Below, piece by piece: positions 18,337-28,695 of a DNA stretch of 64,000 nucleotides. The stretch spans positions 310,001 through 374,000 of the forward strand of contig NZ_JABRWJ010000004.1 of the NCBI RefSeq assembly GCF_013266755.1, in the 5' to 3' direction. Position numbers and translations under genes: made by a program. The DNA is from Pseudaquabacterium terrae (GTDB taxonomy: Bacteria > Pseudomonadota > Gammaproteobacteria > Burkholderiales > Burkholderiaceae_C). The notes beneath the pieces were generated by a model. That model searched no databases. It was not told the origin of the DNA and was given only the letters and a program-made list of their open reading frames with translations. Each line of letters begins with the position of its first letter. Within the stretch, counting starts at the first letter, position 1.

Positions 18337-21145
18337 ATGGAGCAAACGATGCCGAATCCGAGCGCGCTGATCGTCGACGACAGCCTGACGGTGCGCATGG
18401 ACCTGGTCGAAGGGTTCGAGGCGGCGGGCTTTCGCGTCACCGGCTGCGCCGACCTGGCGTCGGCGCGCGCCGCGCTGGCCGCGGCGCCCGCCGACGTGGT
18501 GGTGCTCGACCTGCTGCTGCCCGATGGCGACGGCATCGAGCTGCTGCGCGAGCTGCGCGCCGACCCCGCGCGCGCAGCGGCCGTGGTGCTGATGCTGTCG
18601 AGCGAGGCCGAGGTCGCCGACCGCGTGCGCGGCCTGCGCACCGGCGCCGACGAGTACGTCGGCAAGCCCTACGACCGCCCGGCGGTGGTGGCGCGGGCGC
18701 AGCAGCTGCTGCGCTCGCGTCGCGGCGTCGCGGCCGCGCAGCCGCCGGTGCTGCTGATCGACGACAGCGCGACGTTCCGCGAGGCGCTGGCGCAGGCGCT
18801 CACCGAGGCCGGCCACGTGGTGGCCACCGCGGCCAGCGGCGAGGAGGGCCTGCGCATGGCCGCCGCGACGCGGCCCGGCGCGCTGATCGTCGACAGCCGG
18901 CTGCCCGGTGTCGACGGCACGACGGTGATCCGCCGCGTGCGCCTCGACGCGGCCCTGCGCGACCTGCCCTGCCTGCTGCTGACCGGCTCGGAAGAGCGCA
19001 GCGCCGAGCTGCTGGCGCTGGATGCCGGGGCCGATGCCTTCGCCCGCAAGGACGAGCCGCTCGATGTCGTGCTGGCGCGCCTGGCGGCACTGCTGCGCAG
19101 CGCGGCGGACAGCCGCGCAGCCCGGGCGCCGGCCCCGCCGGGCGGCTCGCAGCGCGTGCTGGCGGTGGACGACAGCGCGACCTACCGCCAGGAGCTGACG
19201 GCGCAGCTGCGCGCGGAAGGGTACGACGTCGTCGCCGCGCGCTCCGGCGAGGAGGCGCTCGAGCTGCTGGCGGTCCAGCCGGTCGACTGCATCCTGATGG
19301 ACCTGGTGATGCCCGGCCTCGACGGCCGCGAGACCTGCCGCCGCATCAAGGCGGCGCCCGGCGTGCGCGACATCCCGCTGATCATGCTCACCGGGCACGA
19401 GGACGGCCGCTCGCTGATCGAAAGCCTGGCCGCCGGCGCCGACGACTACATCCAGAAGTCGGCTGATTTCGTGGTGCTGGCCGCGCGCGTGCGGGCGCAG
19501 GTGCGGCGCAAGCAGTTCGAGGACGAGAACCGCCGCATCCGCGAGCAGCTCCTGCACGAGCGCCACGAAGCCGCGCGTGCCCGTGCCGCGCACGAGGCGG
19601 CCGAGGCCCGTGCCGCGCTGGCCGACGAACTGGAGCGCGCGACGCAGGCCAAGAGCCAGTTCCTGGCGACGATGAGCCACGAGATCCGCACGCCGTTGAA
19701 CGCGATCATCGGCATGGCCGGGCTGCTGGCCGATTCGCCGCTGAACCTCGAGCAGCGCGAGTTCGCCAACGTCATCCGCGCCAGCGGCGACCACCTGCTG
19801 ACGGTGATCAACGACATCCTCGATTTTTCGCAGCTCGAATCGGGCCGGCTGCCGCTGGAGCGCCTGCCCTTCGAGGCGGAGGCGCTGGTCGAGCAGAGCC
19901 TCGACCTGGTGGCCGCGCGTGCGCGCGAGAAGGGCATCGAGCTGACCTACGAGCTGGCACCGGGCCTGCCGCGCCGGCTGCTCGGCGATGCCGGCCGGCT
20001 GCGCCAGATCCTCGTCAACTACCTGTCGAACGCGGTCAAGTTCTCCGAGCGCGGCGAGGTGGTCGTGCGGCTCGACGGCCAGCGCTGCGCCGACGGCCGG
20101 CTGCAGCTGCACGGCGCGGTGCGCGACACCGGCATCGGCATCCCGCGCGAACGCTTCGAGCGGCTGTTCCAGTCGTTCAGCCAGGTCGACGCGTCGACCC
20201 GCCGCGAGTACGGCGGCAGCGGGCTCGGCCTGGCGATCTGCAAGCGCCTGGCCGAGCTGATGGACGGGCAGGTCTGGGCCGACAGCGAACCCGGCCGCGG
20301 CTCGACCTTCCACTTCAGCGTGCTGCTCGCGCCGCCGCCCGACGAAGCCGCAGCCGACGCAGCGGCCGGCGCTGCGCCGGCGCTGGCCGGGCTGCACGCC
20401 TGGATCGTCGACGACAACGACACCAACCGGCAGATCCTGCGCCGGCAGCTCGAACAGTGGGGCCTGGTGGTGCGCGACACCGGCCGGCCCGAGCAGGCGC
20501 TGCAATGGGCGCTGCAGGGCGATCGGGCCGACGTCGCGGTGCTCGACTTCCAGATGCCCGGGCTCGACGGCCGGCAGCTGGCGCAGGCGCTGCATCTTCA
20601 GCGCGGCGCGGCGCTGAAGCAGGTGCTGCTGACCTCGGGCCGGCCGCTGTCCGACGCCGACGCCCGCGCCGCCGGCCTGCAGGCGCAGCTGTCGAAGCCG
20701 GTCAAGCACGCATCGCTGCGCGCCACGCTCGAGGCGCTGCTGCGGCCGGCGCCAGCCGCACCGGCGAGCGCCGTGCTGCCGCCGGCCGTGCCGGGCGCTG
20801 CGCTGCACGTGCTGGTGGCCGAGGACAACCCGATCAACGCCCAGGTGCTGGCCTATGTGCTCGACGAGATGGGCCACCGCTTCGAAGTGGTCGCCAGCGG
20901 CGGCGAGGCGATCGCCGCGCTGCGACGGCAGCGTTTCGACGTCGTGCTGATGGACGTGCAGATGCCCGGCATGGACGGCATCGAGGCGACGCGGCGCATC
21001 CATGCCGAGTGGCCGGCCGGCCAGCGCCCGCCGATCTACGCGCTGACCGCCGGCGTGATGGACCACGAGCAACGCGCCTGCCGCGAGGCCGGCATGGACG
21101 GCTTCCTCGTCAAGCCGCTCGAGCGCGACCAGCTCGAGGCGCTGT

Positions 21146-21171
<26 letters not shown>
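18337..21171 (+). CDS. Hybrid histidine kinase with five receiver domains (REC-REC-REC-HisKA-HATPase-REC-REC)
   Basis: The 944-residue soluble protein has three N-terminal receiver domains with Asp58, Asp186 and Asp322 as phosphoacceptors ([30 protein letters not shown]) and Lys110, Lys238, Lys374. A coiled coil follows (about 390-438). HisKA has His448 in [15 protein letters not shown], and the HATPase has [10 protein letters not shown] and [15 protein letters not shown]. Two C-terminal receivers have Asp737 ([10 protein letters not shown]) and Asp873 ([10 protein letters not shown]) with Lys787 and Lys926. No membrane helix, HPt or DNA-binding domain is present. It stands where Wsp operons carry the diguanylate cyclase WspR, so it is the likely output of the array, and an HPt or regulator elsewhere would be needed to finish a relay. 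Its 3' end overlaps the convergent antiporter gene by 26 bases. Confidence 0.93.
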
Positions 21172-22348
<1,177 letters not shown>

Positions 22349-22466
22349 GCGGGGGCTTTCAAGGGGGCTGTCCTTTGCGGCGATCAGGCTGCGGCCATTG
22401 TCGGCAGCCGGTGCCGCGCCGACTGTCGGTTTGCAACGCGCCTGGGCGAGGCGCTTGTCCTACAAC

Positions 22467-22535
22467 GCGCCCCCGTGGCTGCCGACAGCGCGCCCCCGCG
22501 GCTGCCGACAGCGTGTCGCTGCGGCTGCCGACAGT
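22467..22535 (+). repeat. Three tandem 23-bp repeats containing GGCTGCCGACAG
   Basis: Units lie at 22467-22489, 22490-22512 and 22513-22535. The first two differ by one base; the third has diverged in its first half but keeps the core GGCTGCCGACAG. An inverted copy TGTCGGCAGCC is at 22399-22409. The block sits in the 258-base gap between the antiporter start and the small gene at 22607, about 70 bases before the latter, so it may act as an operator array or a structured leader. GTCCTACA occurs just upstream at 22457-22464. Confidence 0.75.
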
Positions 22536-22606
22536 GCCGGCACGACGGCGGGTGCACAGTTTGCTCATCGACAGATGTCTCCACACCAAGACCAACGGAG
22601 CCACAA

Positions 22607-22822
22607 ATGCCCACCCCTCGAACCTCAACCCCCGCGTGTTACCAGCTCTGCTTCCGCTCCCTATCGCAAGAAGGGCGCGGCCTGAGCTTTCCGTGTGACG
22701 CCGAGGGGCACATCGCTTTCGACCGCCTGAGCGACCGCGCGCGCAACGACTACTTCTTCGCCCGCGTCTGCATCGGCCACGCCTACGCCAGCCCGACCGT
22801 CGAGCCGACGCCGCTGCACTGA
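22607..22822 (+). CDS. Small conserved-looking hypothetical protein (71 aa)
   Basis: The ATG at 22607 follows ACGGAG at a good distance. The protein reads as a compact soluble domain with CFRSLSQEGRGLSFPCDAEG and DRLSDRARNDYFFARVCIG, ending in VEPTPLH. I recall similarly worded small proteins of unknown function in Burkholderiales but cannot name a family. Three or four cysteines might bind metal or form disulphides. It lies 38 bases before the hemerythrin-like gene and is probably cotranscribed with it. The open frame extends far upstream on the antisense of the antiporter gene, which is a shadow. Confidence 0.65.
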   Translation: MPTPRTSTPACYQLCFRSLSQEGRGLSFPCDAEGHIAFDRLSDRARNDYFFARVCIGHAYASPTVEPTPLH

Positions 22823-22860
22823 GTGCCGCTGCGCTGACCCCTCCGTGGAGATTCACTGCA

Positions 22861-23466
22861 ATGACGCCTTCCTCGATGCCCTTCTCGCCGCCGCCGATCG
22901 GCCCCTTGCCCTGGCTGGCGACCTGCGTGGACACCGAGTTCGCGGCCGGTGACAGCGTGCTCGACGTGCTGCTCGCCGGCCAGGCAATGACGCGCTGCCT
23001 GATGGCGCGCTACACGCGGCTGCGCGCGCAGGGCCCCTCGGCCGACCCGCTGCGCGCCGGCCTGGCGCGGCGGCTGTGCGCCGAGCTGGCGGTGCAGCTG
23101 CAGATCGAGGAAGAACTGTTCTATCCCGAGCTGCGCCAGGTGTTGATCGACAGCGCGCCGGTCGACCAGGCCGAGGTCGAGCACGAGTGCATGCGCGAGC
23201 TGTCGACGCGCCTGATGGACATGGCGCCGGACGATCCGATGTTCGATGCGCGGGTGATGGTGCTGGGCGAGTTGCTCGAGCTGCACCTGGCGCGCGAGGC
23301 GCAGCAGATCTACCCGATGGCGCTGCGTGCGCCGCTGGACTTCAGCGCCCTCGGCCTGGCGCTGGTGCAGCGCCGCGACGAACTGCTGGCCGACATCGCC
23401 GACTCGGCCGGCGGTGAGCGGCTCGAAAACGAAAGCGCCGACCCGGTCGGCGAGCCACCGCGCTAG
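22861..23466 (+). CDS. Hemerythrin HHE-like helical protein with depleted metal ligands (201 aa)
   Basis: The four-helix pattern and several phrases match HHE cation-binding proteins: VQLQIEEELFYPELRQVL, EVEHECMREL, DPMFDARVMVLGELLELH and QQIYPMALRAP. Normal family members have His residues in the first helix, before IEEE, and as HHVxEEE in the fourth. Here the first helix has none, the residue before IEEE is Gln rather than His, and the last motif reads LHLAREA. Only His108, His142 and the Glu cluster at 83-85 remain as candidate ligands. It may no longer carry a di-iron centre. The stop overlaps the convergent metallopeptidase gene by four bases. Confidence 0.75.
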   Translation: MTPSSMPFSPPPIGPLPWLATCVDTEFAAGDSVLDVLLAGQAMTRCLMARYTRLRAQGPSADPLRAGLARRLCAELAVQLQIEEELFYPELRQVLIDSAPVDQAEVEHECMRELSTRLMDMAPDDPMFDARVMVLGELLELHLAREAQQIYPMALRAPLDFSALGLALVQRRDELLADIADSAGGERLENESADPVGEPPR

Positions 23467-24560
23467 CTGGCGGCTGGCGCCACGGGCGCCGTGGCCGCCT
23501 CGGCCGTCGCGGCGGCCGCCTCGGCCAGCAGCGCCTGCACCGTGGCCATCTTCTGCAGCACCGCATCGGGCATCAGGAACGGATACGCGTCAGCCAGCCC
23601 GAGGCTGCGGTTCATCGCGTTGACGAAACGCGCCACCGGCAGCCAGTGGTCCAGCACCACCCGATCGATCGATGCCTGCGCCGTCGCGCGCGGCGGCCGC
23701 GTGCTCGCCGCCGGCCCGTCGAGCCGCAGGCCCCAGGCGGCGGCGGTCTGCACCGCGTCGATCACCAGCAACATGTGGGCGCAGGTCTCGGCCCAGTCCT
23801 CCCACGGATGGGCGCTGGCATAGGCGCTGACGAAGTGCTCGTTCCAGTCGGCCGGCGGCCCCTCGGCGTGGTAGCGGGCGAGCGCAACGCCATAGTCCAC
23901 GCGGTCGTCGCCGAAGACGGCGCGAAAGCGCTCCTCGGCGTCGCCTTTGATCCAGCGGTAGTGCAGGTAGTGGCCGACCTCGTGGCGCAGGTGGCCCAGC
24001 AGCGTGCGCACCGGTTCGCCGAAGGCCACGCGCGTCGCTTCGCGGTGCACGTCGTCGGCCTCGTCGATGTTGATCGTCACGATGCCGCCGACGTGGCCGG
24101 TGATCACCGGCGGGCCTTGCGGCGGCGCGCCGAGCAGGTGGAATTCGAGCCCCTGCGCATCGTCGCTGCCCCGCTTGGGCTCCGGCGCGAGCCCCAGCTC
24201 CATCAGCGTGAACAGCAGGCGGCGCTTCGCCGCCTCGATCGCCGCCCAGCGCTGCACATGGCCCTCGACGCCCAGGTCCGGGATCACGGTGCTGAGGCGG
24301 CAGCTGCGGCACAGCGTCAACGTTTCGCCCGGCTCGAGCATCCAGTTGCAGACGCCTTTGGCGCGGTTTGCACAGGGGCGGTGGCCGCGCAAGCGCTTGC
24401 GGCCCAGCCGCTGCCAGCGCGCTTCACCGGCGGCCGCCGGGTCGAAGGCGCCCATGCGGCGCTCGGCCGGCAGGTAACCGAGCAGCGCACCGCAGCAACC
24501 GCAGGCGGTGTTGTCGAAGAACACGGGCTGGCCGCAGCCGCCACAGGAAAAGGGGATCAT
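23463..24560 (-). CDS. Putative zinc-binding metallopeptidase with N-terminal zinc ribbon (365 aa)
   Basis: The N-terminus carries zinc-ribbon cysteine pairs (FSCGGCGQPVFF, ACGCCGALLGYLP, later CANRAKGVCNWM and TLCRSCRLS). The central domain has the HExxH metal motif in GHLRHEVGHYLHYRW, with a conserved SAYASAHPWEDWAETCAHM downstream likely giving the third ligand. This is the layout of the putative zinc-binding metallopeptidase family (zinc_ribbon plus Peptidase_Mx), whose substrate is unknown. I placed the start at the ATG at 24560, just before the zinc ribbon; the frame extends to 24677 without domain support. No signal peptide is seen, so it is probably cytoplasmic. Confidence 0.85.
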   Translation of the reverse strand: MIPFSCGGCGQPVFFDNTACGCCGALLGYLPAERRMGAFDPAAAGEARWQRLGRKRLRGHRPCANRAKGVCNWMLEPGETLTLCRSCRLSTVIPDLGVEGHVQRWAAIEAAKRRLLFTLMELGLAPEPKRGSDDAQGLEFHLLGAPPQGPPVITGHVGGIVTINIDEADDVHREATRVAFGEPVRTLLGHLRHEVGHYLHYRWIKGDAEERFRAVFGDDRVDYGVALARYHAEGPPADWNEHFVSAYASAHPWEDWAETCAHMLLVIDAVQTAAAWGLRLDGPAASTRPPRATAQASIDRVVLDHWLPVARFVNAMNRSLGLADAYPFLMPDAVLQKMATVQALLAEAAAATAEAATAPVAPAAS

Positions 24561-24762
24561 CGCGAGCCTGGGAGCAGGCGGCGCGCCCGCGAAGCGCCAA
24601 AGAGGCGCCAAAGAGGGGGCAAGGGCGCTTGTCACGCCCGGTTGCGACGCGCCGCGGGCGTGGGTGAATTCCGACACACAACATCGACGCGCACCGACAC
24701 ACAGGACGAGCCGCGATGCCTACGATGGACGCATTCCACCCACCATCGCAAGAGGTCCCCTC

Positions 24763-25434
24763 ATGCACTCGCACCCCCCGCTCGCCGTGGCCCTCGGCCG
24801 CCATGCGGCACGGGTGCTGGCGCTGACGCTCTTGTCCGGCACGGTGTTCGCGCCGGTGTTTGCCCAGCTTCGTGTCGATCTCGACGGCGCCGCGATGATG
24901 GTGATGGAGCCGCTGCCTGAATTCGCGCCCTCCGGCTGGACGCTGCAGCGTTCGCAGTCCAGCAGCCTGGCCTCGAGCACCAGCGCACTGGCCACGCTGG
25001 CCGGATGGCCCGCGGTGCAGCCGTCGGGTGCCGTGACGCAGACGATGTTGTGGGCGCGACGCGAGCGGCTCGGCCTGGGTTTCGGCGTCGAGCATCGCTG
25101 GGCGCCGGTGGCGAGTCTCGCCAATCCCTTCCCGGCCCCCGCGGCGACGCGCGATGCCGGCATGCTGGTCGGCCTGTCGTGGGCCACCGGCGAGTCGTCG
25201 CAGGTGACCTGGGCGACGCCACTGCTGCCGCCGCGCAGCACCGGCCTGGCTTGGGCTGGCGCCGAGAAGTGGCCCGACCGCGAGATGCGCCTCGGGCTCG
25301 AATTCCGCAAGCGCGACCCGTATGCGGAGCTGCGCCGCGGCGCGCTGATGAAGTTCGAGGTCAGCCGCGACACGACCGTGTCGGTCAAGCCGCGCCACGG
25401 CCGCCTGAGCTTCACGCTCGCCAGCCACTGGTGA
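24763..25434 (+). CDS. Secreted hypothetical protein, possible beta-rich outer-membrane protein (223 aa)
   Basis: The start ATG at 24763 follows AAGAGGT. A signal peptide is evident (VLALTLLSGTVFAPVFAQ, ending near residue 36). The mature part is rich in Ser, Trp and alternating hydrophobic residues, with GLGFGVEHRWAPV, AGMLVGLSWATG, EMRLGLEFRKRDPYAELRRG and a C-terminal SVKPRHGRLSFTLASHW. Amphipathic strands and a terminal aromatic fit an outer-membrane or periplasmic beta protein. No family was recognised. It precedes the TonB-dependent receptor gene in the same direction by about 120 bases. Confidence 0.65.
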   Translation: MHSHPPLAVALGRHAARVLALTLLSGTVFAPVFAQLRVDLDGAAMMVMEPLPEFAPSGWTLQRSQSSSLASSTSALATLAGWPAVQPSGAVTQTMLWARRERLGLGFGVEHRWAPVASLANPFPAPAATRDAGMLVGLSWATGESSQVTWATPLLPPRSTGLAWAGAEKWPDREMRLGLEFRKRDPYAELRRGALMKFEVSRDTTVSVKPRHGRLSFTLASHW

Positions 25435-25517
25435 TCCGGGCGGCGCCCGGGGCCTTCTGACCCGCGGCCTCGACGCCCACGGGTGGACGCCGACGGTCGG
25501 GCGGGCTTAACATCGAT

Positions 25518-25541
25518 TTGACACGTGCATCACAAGCACGT
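25518..25541 (+). promoter_or_regulatory. Dyad upstream of the TonB-dependent receptor gene
   Basis: ACGTGC (25523-25528) and GCACGT (25536-25541) form a perfect 6-base inverted repeat with a 7-base spacer, ending 12 bases before the ATG at 25554. TTGACA overlaps its left edge at 25518-25523 but no -10 follows at the right distance. It may be an operator or an mRNA hairpin near the ribosome-binding site. Confidence 0.4.
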
Positions 25542-25553
25542 CGGCAAGGGAGA

Positions 25554-27467
25554 ATGTTGCGAGTCCGAAACCTCGTCGCGGCGCCTGTCGCGATTGCAGT
25601 GCTCGTGTGCGCCGCGCCGGTGCAGGCACGCACCTACAGCGGCAACACACTCGCCGAGCTGTCGCTGGAGCAGCTCGGCAACATCGAGATCACCTCGGTA
25701 TCGCGGCGGGCGCAGCGCCTGTCCGACGCGCCGACATCGGTCTTCGTCATCACCGCCGACGACATCCGCCGTGCCGGTCCCGCGAGCCTGCCCGAAGTGC
25801 TGCGCCTGGCGCCGAACCTGCAAGTCGCGCGCTCGGCGAACCGCAGCTATTCGATCAGCGCGCGTGGCTTCGACAGCGCGCTGTCGAACAAGCTGCTGGT
25901 GCTGATCGATGGCCGCTCGATCTACACGCCGCTGTATTCCGGCGTCTTCTGGGACGCGCAGGAGGTGATGCTCGAGGACATCGAGCGCATCGAAGTCATC
26001 AGCGGCTCCGGCGCGACGCTGTGGGGCGTCAACGCCGTCAACGGCGTGATCAACATCATCACCCGCTCGGCCGCGCAGCGCGCCGGCACGCTGGCCACCG
26101 CCGTTGTCGGCGAACGCCAGCGCCGGCTCGCCGGGCGCAGCGGCGGCAGCTTCGGCGGCAGCGGGCACTACACGGTCTACGGCCTGCACATCGAGCAGGA
26201 CGGCAACGCCACGGCCGCCGGAGCGCCGGCGCGCGACGCGGCGCGCCATGCGCAGCTCGGCCTGCGCATCGACACGGCGCTGGCCGACGGCGACTTCACG
26301 CTGATCGGCGATGTCTCGCGCGGGCGCATCGACCAGCCGCCCGGCAGCGTCGGCGCGCAGGGCACCGAGAAGTCCGGCGCGAACCTGCTGGCGCGCTGGC
26401 AGCGGCCGCTGGCCGGCGGCAGCCTGATGCTGCAGGCTTATGCCGAGCACACCCGGCGCACCTCGGTGCCGACGCTGGACGACACGCAGGACATCATCGA
26501 CCTGCAGCTGCAGCACGCCGCGATGCCGATCGGCGATCACCTGCTGAGCTGGGGGCTGGAGCTGCGCCGCGGGCGCAACCACAGCGGCAACAGCCGCTCG
26601 GTGGCCTTCCTGCCGCCGCTGGCCAACCAGACCTGGAACAGCGTCTACCTGCAGGACGAGTTCCAGCTCGGCGCCGAGCTGCAGGTGACGCTCGGCCTGC
26701 GCGCCGATCGCAACGACTACACCGGCACCGAAGCGCTGCCGACGGTGCGGCTGGCCTGGCGGCCGGATGCCAACCAGCTGTGGTGGGCCGCGGCCTCGCG
26801 CGCGGTGCGCGCGCCGGCGCGACTGGACCGCGATCTCTTCCTTCCGGGGGTGCCGCCCTTCGCGTTGCGCGGCGGGCCCGGCTTCCAGTCCGAAGTGGCC
26901 AACGACCTCGAGCTCGGCTGGCGCGGCCAGTTCGGCGTCGATGCGACGCTGTCGGTCACCGCCTTCCGCACGGAGTACAGCCGCCTGCGCGGTGTGCTGC
27001 TGGATGCGAGCCGCACCGCAGGCATCATCGGCAACGCCATCGACGGGCGCAGCCATGGCATCGAGGCCTGGGGCAGCTGGCAGCCGCTGCCGAGCTGGCG
27101 GCTGCACGCGGGTGGGGCGCTGCTGCGCCAGCGCGCCGAGCTGCGGCCGGGCTTCAACGACAGCCGCAGCGTCGCGACGCTCGAGGGCGGTAACCCGCGC
27201 CACTGGTGGCTGCTGCGCTCGTCGCACGACCTCGGCGAACGGCTGGAGCTCGACCTCACCTGGCGCGGCGTCGCCGAGCGGCCGGCGAGCGGCGTGCCCT
27301 CGTACCACGCGCTCGCGCTGCGCCTGGGCTGGCAGGTGACGCCGGCGGTCGAGCTGTCGGTCGGCCTGCGCCAGCTGTCATCGGGCGGCCACGCCGAGTT
27401 CGGCGCGCTCGCCACGCGCGCGGAGTTCGAGCGCGATGCCTACCTGAAGGCGGAGTGGCGGTTCTGA
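25554..27467 (+). CDS. TonB-dependent outer-membrane receptor (637 aa)
   Basis: The protein has a signal peptide (VAAPVAIAVLVCAAPVQA), a plug domain (SDAPTSVFVITADDIRRAG, LPEVLRLAPNLQVAR, ARGFDSALSNKLLVLIDGRS, then IERIEVISGSGATLWGVNAV and NGVINIITRSA) and a beta-barrel ending in an aromatic residue (DAYLKAEWRF). At 637 residues it is a short receptor of the class with the SGVFWDAQEVMLEDIERIEV phrase; the ligand is unknown. The ATG at 25554 follows AAGGGAGA. A possible TonB box is EITSVS near mature position 20. No linked transport or iron-uptake genes are present. Confidence 0.92.
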   Translation: MLRVRNLVAAPVAIAVLVCAAPVQARTYSGNTLAELSLEQLGNIEITSVSRRAQRLSDAPTSVFVITADDIRRAGPASLPEVLRLAPNLQVARSANRSYSISARGFDSALSNKLLVLIDGRSIYTPLYSGVFWDAQEVMLEDIERIEVISGSGATLWGVNAVNGVINIITRSAAQRAGTLATAVVGERQRRLAGRSGGSFGGSGHYTVYGLHIEQDGNATAAGAPARDAARHAQLGLRIDTALADGDFTLIGDVSRGRIDQPPGSVGAQGTEKSGANLLARWQRPLAGGSLMLQAYAEHTRRTSVPTLDDTQDIIDLQLQHAAMPIGDHLLSWGLELRRGRNHSGNSRSVAFLPPLANQTWNSVYLQDEFQLGAELQVTLGLRADRNDYTGTEALPTVRLAWRPDANQLWWAAASRAVRAPARLDRDLFLPGVPPFALRGGPGFQSEVANDLELGWRGQFGVDATLSVTAFRTEYSRLRGVLLDASRTAGIIGNAIDGRSHGIEAWGSWQPLPSWRLHAGGALLRQRAELRPGFNDSRSVATLEGGNPRHWWLLRSSHDLGERLELDLTWRGVAERPASGVPSYHALALRLGWQVTPAVELSVGLRQLSSGGHAEFGALATRAEFERDAYLKAEWRF

Positions 27468-27473
27468 ATCCTT

Positions 27474-27507
27474 GGCCGCCTCATTCGCATGTCATGAGGC
27501 CGCGGCC
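27474..27507. terminator. Hairpin between convergent genes, possible bidirectional terminator
   Basis: GGCCGCCTCAT (27474-27484) faces ATGAGGCCGCGGCC (27494-27507). CCTCAT/ATGAGG pairs perfectly and the outer GGCC arms pair with a small bulge, with a 9-base loop. It lies between the stop of the TonB receptor gene and the last codons of the DUF418 gene. No T tract follows. Confidence 0.4.
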
Positions 27508-28682
27508 AGCCGCCAGCGCGGCAGGCGCGCGGTGGTGATCGCGCGCAGCACCCATTCCGCCGGCCCGTAGGCGTGGCGCTGCAGCCACCAGCGGCTGAAG
27601 ACGGCCTGCACCGCGATGATCGCCGGCACCAGCGCCAGCACGGCCGGTGGCGGCAGGCGATCGATCAGCCGCAGGCCGTAGCCGGTGAAGATGAGGCCGA
27701 GCACGACCGACTGGCCGAGGTAGTTGCTCAGCGCCATGCGGCCCAGCGGCGCCAGCCACTGCTCGATGCGCTGCCCGCGCGGGGTCTGGAACAGCGCCAG
27801 CGCCCCCGCCACGTAGGCGGCAGTGAGCAGCGGCCCGGTCAACAGGCTCAGGCCGAGTGCCACGAAGTCCGCGCCCAGGCCCGGCGCGGTGGTCCGGGCC
27901 CAGGCGTAGACCAGCGCGCCGGAGAGCCCGAGCGGCCAGCCGAAGATCACGATCCGGCGCACCGCCGGCCAGGCCAGCGCGGGCTGCGACAACACACCGC
28001 TGCGGCCCGCCGCAAAGCCGACCAGAAAGGCCGCCAGCGCGCCGGGCGCCTGCAACAGCAGCAGGGTCAGCGCCGACTGCCGCCACTGCGTCAGGTAGTA
28101 GCGCAGCGTGGCGGCCGCATCGCCGCCGAGGCCCGCCAGCCGGGTCCGCACGATGCTGTCGTCGGCCGGCAGCGCGACGCCGATCGCGACGATCGCGGCC
28201 CCCGCCAGCAACCACAGCATGGCGCTGGCGACGACCAGCGTCACGGCGATGCGCAGCGCGCGCCGCGGCGGCCAGTCGCGCCACGCCAGCAGCACGAGGC
28301 CGAGCAGGCCGTACAGCAGCAGGATGTCGCCGTCGAAGAGCAGCAGGCCGTGCAGCAGACCCAGCAGCAGCAGTCCGCCCTGGCGGCGCAGCAGACGCGG
28401 CTCGAACGCCGCACCGGCGCGCGCGGCCGCGCTCATCTGCAGCGTGAAGCTGACGCCGAACAGGAAGGCGAACAGCAGGTAGAACTTGGTCTCGAACAGC
28501 AGCGTGACCGAGAATCGCACCGCCTGGTCCAGCGGCGCGCCGAACGCGGGGTTCGGCGCGAAGGTGCCGAACCAGGAATCGGCGAAGGCGCCGATGTTGA
28601 CCGCCAGGATGCCCAGCAGCGCGAAGCCGCGCAGCGCATCGACGTGGCGGAGTCGGTCAGGTTCTGGCGGGTCGTTCGGCAA
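27492..28682 (-). CDS. DUF418 domain-containing integral membrane protein (396 aa)
   Basis: The N-terminal phrase RLRHVDALRGFALLGILAVN and the F.ETKFYLLFAFLFGVSFTLQM segment mark the DUF418 family of multi-pass membrane proteins, which resemble acyltransferase-3-like membrane proteins. About ten hydrophobic segments are visible. The C-terminal DUF418 region includes LGRMALSNYLGQSVVLGLIFTGYG and FSRWWLQRHAYGPAEWVLRAIT. The biochemical role is unknown for the family. It lies 13 bases downstream of the CX10C protein gene and may be cotranscribed with it. Confidence 0.85.
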   Translation of the reverse strand: MPNDPPEPDRLRHVDALRGFALLGILAVNIGAFADSWFGTFAPNPAFGAPLDQAVRFSVTLLFETKFYLLFAFLFGVSFTLQMSAAARAGAAFEPRLLRRQGGLLLLGLLHGLLLFDGDILLLYGLLGLVLLAWRDWPPRRALRIAVTLVVASAMLWLLAGAAIVAIGVALPADDSIVRTRLAGLGGDAAATLRYYLTQWRQSALTLLLLQAPGALAAFLVGFAAGRSGVLSQPALAWPAVRRIVIFGWPLGLSGALVYAWARTTAPGLGADFVALGLSLLTGPLLTAAYVAGALALFQTPRGQRIEQWLAPLGRMALSNYLGQSVVLGLIFTGYGLRLIDRLPPPAVLALVPAIIAVQAVFSRWWLQRHAYGPAEWVLRAITTARLPRWRLAAAS

Positions 28683-28695
28683 TGTGGGGCGCAGC

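Noticed and set aside
17197-21072. Leftward open frame of 1291 codons opposite the chemosensory genes
   Set aside because: It is a GC-codon shadow: His/Arg/Gln/Gly-rich, no domain features, and it runs opposite CheB and the five-receiver kinase, which have intact motifs.
22467-22535. CRISPR-like reading of the tandem repeats
   Set aside because: The units are directly adjacent with no spacers, only three in number, and no cas gene is in the window.
25518-25523. TTGACA as a consensus -35 of the TonB receptor gene
   Set aside because: No -10-like hexamer follows at 16-18 bases before the start codon, so only the dyad was kept.
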